Position numbers and translations under genes: made by a program. Source: CAYGZL01 sp964354345 (GTDB lineage Bacteria; Chloroflexota; Anaerolineae; Anaerolineales; UBA4823). Taken from it: a DNA stretch of 22,930 nt. The stretch lies in contig CAYGZL010000169.1 of assembly GCA_964354345.1 (NCBI GenBank), positions 1-22,930 of the forward strand, given 5' to 3'. Under the pieces are notes generated by a model. The model searched no databases. It had not been told where the DNA came from and was given only the letters and a program-made list of their open reading frames with translations. Positions 7,392 to 14,054 of this stretch are shown in pieces (position 1 is the stretch's first letter; the number at the start of each line of letters is the position of its first letter).

Positions 7392-8072
7392 ATGATCGAA
7401 GCAGTTAACCTGACTAAAACCTACCGTTTGGGAAGCGTGGATGTTCACGCATTATGCGGCGTTTCCTTCCGGATAGAGCGGGGCGAGGTGGTGGCGATCA
7501 TGGGGCAGTCAGGCTCTGGAAAAAGCACCCTGATGAACGTCTTGGGTTGTCTGGACCTGCCGACCAGCGGCCAATATTTTTTCAATGGAAAGAATATGGC
7601 TGAGTTGAACGATGACCAACTGGCTGAGGTGCGCAACCGACAGATCGGCTTTGTCTTCCAAACATTCAACCTGTTGCCCCGGGCAACGATCCGCCGCAAT
7701 GTCGAGCTGCCGGTTTTATACAGTGGACTGTATGACCGAAAGCTAGCCAAAAACGCTGCGCAACGAGCCGATGAAATATTGACTGCGGTGGGGCTGGGGG
7801 ATCGTCTGTCGCACCGACCGCTCGAGCTTTCCGGTGGTGAGCAGCAACGTGTGGCGATCGCCCGCGCCCTGATCAATGAGCCCGGCCTGATCCTGGCAGA
7901 TGAACCGACCGGCAACCTGGATACGAAAACCGGTGCAGAAATCATGCATATCCTGTTGGGCTTAAACCAGGCGCGGGGGATTACCCTGGTTTTGGTCACT
8001 CACGATCCTACCGTTGCGGCACATTCACAGCGCGTTATCCATCTCAAAGATGGTTTAATTGTGAACGATTAA
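7392..8072 (+). CDS. MacB/LolD-type ABC transporter ATPase
   Basis: A 226-residue cytoplasmic ATPase that energises the FtsX-type permease encoded next. Motifs seen: Walker A GQSGSGKST (38-46, K44), Q-loop FVFQTFNLLP (Q90), signature LSGGEQQRVAIARAL (146-160), Walker B LILADEPTGNLD (166-177, D170/E171) and switch His H204 in LVTHD. The DEPTGNLD form and total length are characteristic of the MacB/LolD/FtsE class. The ATG is one base after the upstream stop, and no clear Shine-Dalgarno is visible, so translation is probably coupled. The permease ATG follows after four bases. As in many Gram-positive and Chloroflexota systems, ATPase and permease are separate chains, not fused as in E. coli MacB. 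Confidence 0.95.
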   Translation: MIEAVNLTKTYRLGSVDVHALCGVSFRIERGEVVAIMGQSGSGKSTLMNVLGCLDLPTSGQYFFNGKNMAELNDDQLAEVRNRQIGFVFQTFNLLPRATIRRNVELPVLYSGLYDRKLAKNAAQRADEILTAVGLGDRLSHRPLELSGGEQQRVAIARALINEPGLILADEPTGNLDTKTGAEIMHILLGLNQARGITLVLVTHDPTVAAHSQRVIHLKDGLIVND

Positions 8073-8076
8073 AGCC

Positions 8077-9318
8077 ATGATTATTTACCAGAATTTACGC
8101 GAAGCACTAGAGAGCCTGAACGCCAATAAATTGCGCTCGATGTTAACCATCCTGGGAATTGTGATCGGCGTCGCGGCAGTGATCGCGATGCTGTCGATCG
8201 GGCGCGGCGCGCAAAGTGCGATCACCTCCCAAATCGAAAGCATTGGCACCAACCTGGTGTATGTAACGCCGGGAGGCACGAGCCAGGAGGGTGTTATGGG
8301 CGCTCAAGGAACCGCCGGGACGCTTACGATCGAGGACGCCAATGCCTTAACCGGCCTGGCCGGGGTCGTTTCAGTTTCGCCGGAGGCCGATGGACGTGCC
8401 CAGGTAGCCTACTTAGGGCAGAACACCAACACACGCCTGGTCGGTGCAACCTCCAACTACCAGAATGTGCATAGTGTAACAGTAGCTGACGGCGCGTTTA
8501 TTACGGATGCCAACCAGGTCTCACGTTCCTCCGTAGTTGTGCTGGGCAGCGGAGTGGCGACCACCTTGTTTGGGAATACCGTAGGCGTGGTTGGGCAGAG
8601 TATCCGAATCAATGGACAACCCTATCGGGTGGTGGGCGTGCTGGCCAGCAAAGGCGGCACCGGGTTTATGAACCAGGACGACCAAGTGTTCGTGCCGCTT
8701 TCTACGGCGCAAACGCGGCTGGTAGGACAGGGACGCTTCCGAGGGGCGAGTGTGGTCAGCCAGATCAGCGTCAAGGCAACAAATGCGAATATCGTCCCGG
8801 ATGTGGTTACCGCGGTGACGGAGATGATGCGCACCCGCCACCGGACCACGGTCGACAGCGATGATTTTTCGGTGACCAGCCAGCAAGACGCCATCGGAGC
8901 GGTCACCCAGATAACAAACACATTGACTATTTTCTTAGGCGGCATCGCAGGCATCTCCTTGATGGTAGGGGGGATTGGGATCATGAATATCATGCTGACG
9001 ACTGTTTCAGAGCGAACGCGAGAAATTGGGCTACGCAAAGCGATCGGAGCACGGCGGCGGGATATCCTGGTACAGTTTCTGGTCGAGTCGAGTGTATTGA
9101 GCCTGTTGGGCGGGATTATTGGGGTGATGGTGGGCTGGTTGATTTCCCTCTTGATTGGACAGATCCAACTTGGCGGAAGCGCGATTACGGCGGTGGTGGG
9201 AGTAGATAGCGTCCTGCTGGCGACATTATTCTCGATGGGGGTGGGTCTTTTCTTCGGGATTTATCCCGCGACGCGCGCCTCGCGCTTGCAGCCGGTAGAA
9301 GCCTTGCGATATGAGTGA
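8077..9318 (+). CDS. MacB-type FtsX-family ABC permease
   Basis: A 413-residue permease. The first membrane helix is at about 21-41 (MLTILGIVIGVAAVIAMLSI). A large extracytoplasmic MacB_PCD-type domain follows (about 45-275). Three C-terminal helices are at about 283-306, 345-368 and 377-398, with the FtsX stretch SERTREIGLRKAIGARRRDI between the first two. The ending PATRASRLQPVEALRYE is the usual MacB C-terminus. Such permeases do not move substrate through the membrane but use a mechanotransmission stroke to expel molecules already outside it or in its outer leaflet; natural substrates include peptides, lipoproteins and antibiotics. It closes the four-gene operon. A perfect 22-bp palindrome follows 12 bases after the stop. 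Confidence 0.95.
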   Translation: MIIYQNLREALESLNANKLRSMLTILGIVIGVAAVIAMLSIGRGAQSAITSQIESIGTNLVYVTPGGTSQEGVMGAQGTAGTLTIEDANALTGLAGVVSVSPEADGRAQVAYLGQNTNTRLVGATSNYQNVHSVTVADGAFITDANQVSRSSVVVLGSGVATTLFGNTVGVVGQSIRINGQPYRVVGVLASKGGTGFMNQDDQVFVPLSTAQTRLVGQGRFRGASVVSQISVKATNANIVPDVVTAVTEMMRTRHRTTVDSDDFSVTSQQDAIGAVTQITNTLTIFLGGIAGISLMVGGIGIMNIMLTTVSERTREIGLRKAIGARRRDILVQFLVESSVLSLLGGIIGVMVGWLISLLIGQIQLGGSAITAVVGVDSVLLATLFSMGVGLFFGIYPATRASRLQPVEALRYE

Positions 9319-9330
9319 TTGATGTTAAAA

Positions 9331-9352
9331 TGATCCTGTCTTGACAGGATCA
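9331..9352. repeat. Perfect 22-bp palindrome (operator or hairpin)
   Basis: TGATCCTGTC and its exact reverse complement GACAGGATCA flank a central TT. As RNA it forms an eight-base-pair or longer hairpin. There is no T-run after it, so a simple intrinsic terminator is unlikely. It stands between the export operon and the catabolic island, 80 bases before the enolase-family gene. It could be an operator of a dimeric regulator such as a LacI or GntR type; none is encoded in the window. Confidence 0.55.
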
Positions 9353-9360
9353 GCGTGATC

Positions 9361-9403
9361 CTCACCGGGGGCAATGACAACTGCATTGCTGAGGAGAATT
9401 TTC
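9361..9403 (+). other. Second imperfect stem-loop in the gap before the catabolic island
   Basis: GCAATG (9371-9376) pairs with CATTGC (9384-9389) around a seven-base loop, and CTCA (9361-9364) can pair with TGAG (9390-9393) across a six-base bulge. A short T-run (AATTTTCG) follows about seven bases later. With the palindrome at 9331-9352 it may form a weak two-part terminator for the export operon. This is tentative. Confidence 0.3.
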
Positions 9404-9432
9404 GATTCACTTTATTATAAAGAGGTATCCAA

Positions 9433-10686
9433 ATGAAACTAAAAATCATGGATGTTGAACGCATCACCGTGCATGTCCCCTACACCCCGCGCAGCCAGTT
9501 TTGGTGCGCGCGGGAACAGTACCAGTGGGATATCAGCGAGGTGCTGCGCATCACCACGGACGTGCCCGACCTGGTGGGGTATGGGGAAACGATGCCACAC
9601 TACACGTGGGGGCGCGTCTCCGAGGCGGCGATCGAGCGAGTAAAGGGCCATAACCCGGCTGATTACCTGGGGGATGACACACTCGGCGCTGGCCTGCAGA
9701 TGGCGATCTATGATGTGGTTGGCAAAGCGCTGGGAGTGCCGGCATACCGGCTGTTCAACCTGCCCAAGGTGCGCGAATGGTGCCCGATTGCGTGGTGGAA
9801 TGTGGATATGTCGCCGGAGGATTTCGCCGCCGAGGCGCAGGAGGCGGTGAAGCGCGGCTATGCCTCGCATAAAGTCAAAGCCCGACCGTGGTGGGACATC
9901 TACGCGATCGTCGAGGCCATCCGGGCAGTCACACCGGCTTATTACCACATCGATCTCGATTGGAACCAGATGCTGGCCAATCAAAGCAACGCCGCGCCGG
10001 TACTCACCCGCCTGGATCAGTATGATATTGTGGCGCTATATGAGTCACCGATCATGCAACGCGACATAGAGGGGTTGCGGATGCTACGATCAAAGATCAA
10101 AAAGCCGATCGCGTTGCATTTTGGAGATCCGCCTTTCCCGAGCGCAGTGCGGGGTGAGGCGTGCGATGGCTTCGTAATCGGCGGCGGGATTGGCAGTGTG
10201 TTGGGGCAGGGTACGCTGGCGGCTGCGTTTGACAAGCCTTTCTTCTTACAAATCGTGGGCACGGGCATCACCACAGCCCTGTCGCTGCACCTGGGGGCGG
10301 TGCTGCCGATGGCGCAGTGGCCGGCGGTCAACTGCCTGAATATCTACAGTGACGACCTGCTGACGACGCCGCTCACCATCCAGGGAGGGTATGCCCGCAC
10401 ACCGGAAGGCCCTGGTTTGGGGATTGAGGTGGACGAAGAGGCGTTGGTACGCTTTAAGATGGAGCCGCCGTACCAGTTGCCGCGCATCCGCCAGCTTCTG
10501 CTGATCGAGTGGCCGGATGGGCGCAAGCGCTATTATGCCAATATCTCACAGTGCTGGACAGACGCCTATCATGGTAATTTCCCGATCCATGAGCGCGGGG
10601 CGCATCTGCTGCCACTCCCCGATGACGGGACACAAGAGTGGAAAGAGCTGTACAGGCGGGCGGAACAGGCACCGGTGTTTGAATAA
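9433..10686 (+). CDS. Enolase-superfamily protein (mandelate racemase/muconate lactonizing type)
   Basis: A 417-residue protein with the capping domain plus modified TIM barrel of the MR/MLE group, which removes a proton next to a carboxylate; most relatives are sugar-acid dehydratases or racemases. A K-x-K motif (K147/K149 in HKVKARPWW) follows the second strand. Probable Mg ligands are D174 (HIDLDW) and E204 (LYESPI), with H229 or D232 in IALHFGDPP as the third. The seventh-strand stretch is LQIVGTGITTALSLHL (272-287); the His general base usual in mandelate-racemase and many dehydratase subgroups is not seen there. The last 70 or so residues (after about 345) are an extra tail rich in aromatic residues. 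AGAGG at 9421-9425 supports the start. It is the first gene of a catabolic cluster, so a role on a sugar acid is likely; the substrate is unknown. Confidence 0.85.
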   Translation: MKLKIMDVERITVHVPYTPRSQFWCAREQYQWDISEVLRITTDVPDLVGYGETMPHYTWGRVSEAAIERVKGHNPADYLGDDTLGAGLQMAIYDVVGKALGVPAYRLFNLPKVREWCPIAWWNVDMSPEDFAAEAQEAVKRGYASHKVKARPWWDIYAIVEAIRAVTPAYYHIDLDWNQMLANQSNAAPVLTRLDQYDIVALYESPIMQRDIEGLRMLRSKIKKPIALHFGDPPFPSAVRGEACDGFVIGGGIGSVLGQGTLAAAFDKPFFLQIVGTGITTALSLHLGAVLPMAQWPAVNCLNIYSDDLLTTPLTIQGGYARTPEGPGLGIEVDEEALVRFKMEPPYQLPRIRQLLLIEWPDGRKRYYANISQCWTDAYHGNFPIHERGAHLLPLPDDGTQEWKELYRRAEQAPVFE

Positions 10687-10691
10687 TTTTT

Positions 10692-10736
10692 AATCTAGTT
10701 GATGTGAATTGCTCCGCAATCCACATCAACTAGATT
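10692..10736. repeat. 45-bp inverted repeat, 21-bp arms, three-base loop
   Basis: Arm 10692-10712 matches the reverse complement of 10716-10736 at 20 of 21 positions, with loop TCC. It begins five T residues after the enolase-family stop codon and ends just before the creatininase-family gene. There is no T-run after the stem. As RNA it would be a very stable hairpin between two cistrons. It may protect or cut the message, or it may be a palindromic repeat element. Its layout matches the one at 11541-11583. Confidence 0.8.
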
Positions 10737-10755
10737 TGAAATGAAGCGAGAAAAT

Positions 10756-11535
10756 ATGAATTACGGAGAATTAACTTCTAGTCAAATACCTGAGCTGGCG
10801 AATAAAGTGGTGGTGCTGCCAATTGGCTCGCTCGAGCAGCACGGTCACCACCTCCCAATGTTAACCGACTCGCTGATCGGTGGCGAAATCGTGCGACGGG
10901 CTCAGGCGGAGCTGGGTGACGAGGCGCTGTTTCTGCCCATGCTGTGGGTGGGCTCATCAGACCATCATTTCGGCTTGCCAGGGGTAATTAGCGCTGGAAG
11001 CGACACCTATACGCAGCTCCTGATCGATATTATTGAAAGCCTGATCACGCATGGATTCCGGCGCATCCTGCTGCTCAACTCGCACGGTGGCAACGGTGGA
11101 CCGGCCAGCAACGCCATCAATCAGGTGCAAATCCGCCACCCCAACCTGCCTGATCTGTGGCTGGCGTTGGCATCCTGGTTCGCGGTGGCAGGAGAGCAAA
11201 TTGCCCAGATCGCCTCCTTGCAGCAGAAGCATGTCACGCACGCCTGCGAGCTGGAGACGAGCATGATCCTGTACCTGCGCCCCGAGCTGGTCAAGATGGA
11301 GGCGGCGCGCGGGGCGAGTTTCCCGTTCGATTCAGCCTTCTGGTCGGCGGATTCAAGCGGAGCCAGCCGCATCACGGTGGCGCGCACCCTGCCGCAAGCC
11401 AGCCGCAGCGGCGCGCTCGGCCATCCGGAACTCGCCACGCCTGAGAAAGGCGCTGAGTTGTTCGAGGTGGCGACGCGCGAGGTGGTGGCATTGATCCGTG
11501 AGTTCGCCGGCTGGAAGGCGTATGAACCGCAATAG
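10756..11535 (+). CDS. Creatininase-family amidohydrolase
   Basis: A 259-residue cytoplasmic metal-dependent hydrolase of normal family length. The fold is that of creatininase, which opens cyclic or linear amides with two metal ions. Seen from the chosen start: LPIGSLEQHGHHLPMLTDS (21-39), giving ligands E27, H29 and D38; the SSDHHFGLPG stretch (67-76); LLLNSHGGNGGPA (105-117) with H110; and THACELETSM (161-170) with an acidic ligand at E165 or E167. An in-frame ATG at 10741 would add five residues but has no ribosome site, sitting four bases from a large hairpin; the ATG at 10756 has GCGAG upstream and gives a typical N-terminus. Family members act in creatinine, riboflavin-analogue and peptide-cofactor pathways, so the amide cleaved here cannot be named. 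Context suggests an amidated sugar or sugar-acid lactam. Confidence 0.88.
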   Translation: MNYGELTSSQIPELANKVVVLPIGSLEQHGHHLPMLTDSLIGGEIVRRAQAELGDEALFLPMLWVGSSDHHFGLPGVISAGSDTYTQLLIDIIESLITHGFRRILLLNSHGGNGGPASNAINQVQIRHPNLPDLWLALASWFAVAGEQIAQIASLQQKHVTHACELETSMILYLRPELVKMEAARGASFPFDSAFWSADSSGASRITVARTLPQASRSGALGHPELATPEKGAELFEVATREVVALIREFAGWKAYEPQ

Positions 11536-11540
11536 TTTTT

Positions 11541-11583
11541 CTTTATGTTGTTTGGTTTGCGTGGCAACCCGAACAACATAAAG
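11541..11583. repeat. 43-bp inverted repeat, 20-bp arms, three-base loop
   Basis: Arm 11541-11560 pairs with arm 11564-11583: twelve perfect outer pairs, one T-G wobble, two G-C pairs, one T/C mismatch and four more pairs around loop GTG. It begins five T residues after the creatininase-family stop and precedes the glycoside hydrolase gene by 26 bases. There is no downstream T-run. Arm sequences differ from the 10692-10736 element but size, loop length and distance from the stop are the same. Confidence 0.78.
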
Positions 11584-11609
11584 CTACTTAACCAAAGGAA
11601 CTTGAAGCC

Positions 11610-13865
11610 ATGACAGCCAAAGTAGAATTGCATAACGGCACACCCACCCTGATCCTGGACGGTCAACCAGCCTTCGATGGACTGATGTGGGGATCGGCGC
11701 CAACGATCGATAAATACCCACTGAAAGAATGCGCCCGCTACTACGGGGAGGCCGGGATTCATCTGTATGCTTTTGATATCGGTTCACAGGGTTCGCCAGC
11801 TGAATGGTGTGGTCCGCGTGCGGGCCTGGCTGGGGATTTTAATTTCTCATCTTTCCGAGACCGGCTGCAACAGGTCATTGACGCTGACCCCGAAGCGCGT
11901 TTCCACCTGCGCGTGCACCTGGAAATGCCCGCCTGGTGGCAAACACTGCACCCCGAAGAATGCGAACTGCTCTCTGACGGGCGGCAGGCGTGCCAGTCCT
12001 TCGCTTCAAAACTATGGCGGGCGCAAGCCAAGGAGTTTTTGATAGCGCTGGTCGCCCATGTCCGGGAAGTGGGATTGTTTGAACGGGTGATCGCCTACCA
12101 GGTTGGCGCCGGGCACACTGGCGAATGGGTCAAAGGCGAGGGATCCATGGCATCGGTGTGCGGCGATTACAGCCGACCGATGCAGGAGCATTTCCGAGAA
12201 TGGCTGCGCAAAACCTACCAGGGGGATACGCGGCGCTTGCAGACCGCCTGGGCCATGCCAGGGATTACATTTGACACCGCTGAGGCGCCGCCAGCCGAAA
12301 AGCAACTCCACACCAGTCAACCCTGCTTCCGCGATCCGCAACGCGAGCAATGGGTGATCGATTATTATCGCTGCCTGGCTGAACTGTGCGGCGGGCTGGT
12401 GATTGATTTCTGTACGACTGTCAAAGAAGCTACCCAAGGGCAGGCGCTGGCAGGCGCGTTTTTCGGCTACCTGATGGAGCTGGCCTGGAATGCGGGGTTC
12501 TTTGGCGAGGGCCTGGAAAGCCCCTACTCCACCTACCAGCGCAGTGGACACCTGGGACTGCGCCAGGTACTACACTCGCCGATGGTTGATTTTCTGGTCA
12601 GCCCATACAGCTACGGCTTCCGCGGGATCGGCGGCGAGGGGCCCAGCATGCTGCCTTCTGAATCGGTGCGGCTGCATGGCAAACTGTACATTTTTGAAGA
12701 AGACTCGCGCACGCACCTGACCTGGCACGACCACCCCAACTACGGCAAGACCAACACACTGGCGGATAGCATTGCGGTGCTGAAACGCAATTTTGCCTAT
12801 GTCCTCACCCACGGCCAGGGGATCTGGTGGCTGGCGGGCGGCGGACCGACCACGCCGCACATCGAGCTTTCACAGCAACCCGCCTTTCGGCCCTTACTTA
12901 AGCGCTTCCAGGAGCTGGGCACCTTTGCACTCCAACTAGATCGTAACCCTCAAGCCGAAATTGCTGTGCTGCTGGACGATGAGAGCTTCTTCTATGAAAG
13001 CGTGCTAAATGAGCTGGATCTACCGTTGATTTTCCAACAGCGACTGTGGGGGCTGCCGCGTCTGGGCGCACCGTGCGATACTTACCTGCTTCAGGACTTG
13101 ATTGAAAGCCGCCTGCCACCTTATAAGCTGTACATCTTTTTGAACGCCTTCCAACTCGATGAGTCGCGCCGGGTTGCTCTGAAGCGAGAAATCCAACGCG
13201 ATGGTCGGACGGCGGTGTGGATTTATGCGCCCGGTTACATCCAGGAGAACCTGTCGCTCAAGAATATGACCGACCTGACCGGTTTCAGCTTCGGGATGAG
13301 CGAGACACCCTGGGGACCGCTGATGCACATCCTTGATTTCCAGCATCCGATCACGCGGGCTCTATCTCAAGACCTGTTCTGGGGCACCAACAGCCGCCTG
13401 GGGCCGGTGTTCCACCTGGCCGATTTTGGGGCGACGATCTTAGGTCAGGTGGTGTATTCGCAAGGCCGCTGTGTGCCGGGATTTGGCGTGAAGACCTTCG
13501 CAGACTGGACTTCGATCTACATCGCGGCGCCGAATATTCCCGCGCCGGTGTTGCGGGGCATCGCCCACTTCGCCGGAGTCCATCTTTATAATGACCAGGG
13601 CGATATATTGTATGCAACCCCCCAGTTACTCGGTGTGCACACAACTGCCGGTGGGGAAAGGACCTTCCGCTTGCCAACAAGCGTAGAAATCATCTACGAT
13701 CTATTCGAGCAAAAGGTGATTGCGCAGCAAGCAGACCATTTCCAGACAACGCTGGCACCTGCCTGCACAGTTTTGTACTATACCGGACTTGCAGCGCTGT
13801 TACAGACAGCTTTACACAATAATACAAGATCGACAGATCAAATAAGGACAAAGACCGACCATTGA
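11610..13865 (+). CDS. Large glycoside hydrolase, clan GH-A-like (GH42-type beta-galactosidase resemblance)
   Basis: A 751-residue protein without a signal peptide, so cytoplasmic. The N-terminal half (about 20-420) looks like a TIM barrel: early strand LMWGS, then IHLYAFDIGS, FHLRVHLEMPAWW (98-110), VIAYQVGAGHTGEWV (160-174) and LYIFEEDSRTHL (359-370). E172 is a candidate acid/base and E363 or E364 a candidate nucleophile, by analogy with the two-Glu retaining mechanism. The following part (about 440-640) resembles the flavodoxin-like trimerisation domain of GH42 enzymes, with IAVLLDDESFFYES and LYIFLNAFQLD. A small beta domain ends the protein. An AAAGGAA site precedes the ATG. It fits cytoplasmic cleavage of imported oligosaccharides. 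The family number and linkage are not certain; the resemblance is of pattern, not of an aligned match. Its TGA stop overlaps the -35 of the next promoter. Confidence 0.72.
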   Translation: MTAKVELHNGTPTLILDGQPAFDGLMWGSAPTIDKYPLKECARYYGEAGIHLYAFDIGSQGSPAEWCGPRAGLAGDFNFSSFRDRLQQVIDADPEARFHLRVHLEMPAWWQTLHPEECELLSDGRQACQSFASKLWRAQAKEFLIALVAHVREVGLFERVIAYQVGAGHTGEWVKGEGSMASVCGDYSRPMQEHFREWLRKTYQGDTRRLQTAWAMPGITFDTAEAPPAEKQLHTSQPCFRDPQREQWVIDYYRCLAELCGGLVIDFCTTVKEATQGQALAGAFFGYLMELAWNAGFFGEGLESPYSTYQRSGHLGLRQVLHSPMVDFLVSPYSYGFRGIGGEGPSMLPSESVRLHGKLYIFEEDSRTHLTWHDHPNYGKTNTLADSIAVLKRNFAYVLTHGQGIWWLAGGGPTTPHIELSQQPAFRPLLKRFQELGTFALQLDRNPQAEIAVLLDDESFFYESVLNELDLPLIFQQRLWGLPRLGAPCDTYLLQDLIESRLPPYKLYIFLNAFQLDESRRVALKREIQRDGRTAVWIYAPGYIQENLSLKNMTDLTGFSFGMSETPWGPLMHILDFQHPITRALSQDLFWGTNSRLGPVFHLADFGATILGQVVYSQGRCVPGFGVKTFADWTSIYIAAPNIPAPVLRGIAHFAGVHLYNDQGDILYATPQLLGVHTTAGGERTFRLPTSVEIIYDLFEQKVIAQQADHFQTTLAPACTVLYYTGLAALLQTALHNNTRSTDQIRTKTDH

Positions 13866-13889
13866 CAAAGAATTCTTTACGTCTATAAT
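13862..13889 (+). promoter_or_regulatory. Consensus sigma-70 promoter of the ABC importer operon
   Basis: TTGACA (13862-13867), a 16-base spacer and TATAAT (13884-13889): both hexamers are perfect and the spacer is one base short of the optimum. The -35 overlaps the stop of the glycoside hydrolase. Transcription would start near 13896 and give a leader of nearly 160 bases before the binding-protein gene. The importer can therefore be transcribed independently of the three enzymes upstream. Confidence 0.85.
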
Positions 13890-13991
13890 TAGAATAAAAT
13901 GAACAGGCTATTGGTGACTTACTTTTGCCTGCGTTACAGAGAGAAGGAGGTGAAACGGTTTATTCGCCCGCGGGGGGTTAAGAAATATTCT

Positions 13992-14034
13992 AAAGGGTTT
14001 GCGTCATAGCGATCCAAACCAATGTTTACCCTTT
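13992..14034 (+). other. Stem-loop in the leader of the binding-protein mRNA
   Basis: AAAGGGT (13992-13998) pairs with ACCCTTT (14028-14034), and TTG/CAA pairs can form inside. The stem ends seven bases before AGGAGAG, the ribosome site of the binding-protein gene, and could affect its access or stability. No known riboswitch pattern was recognised in the 13890-14054 leader. Confidence 0.35.
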
Positions 14035-14054
14035 TATGATAGGAGAGAAAAGAG

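Noticed and set aside
7445..7999. Minus-strand open frame of 184 codons opposite the ABC ATPase
   Set aside because: It mirrors the conserved ATPase motifs on the plus strand and shows no domain or ribosome site.
10741..10755. Upstream in-frame ATG for the creatininase-family gene
   Set aside because: Only four bases separate it from the end of a strong hairpin and no ribosome site fits; the ATG at 10756 has one. It cannot be fully excluded.
13944..14009. GTG-initiated 19-codon frame after AAGGAGG in the importer leader
   Set aside because: The ribosome site abuts the GTG with no usable spacing.
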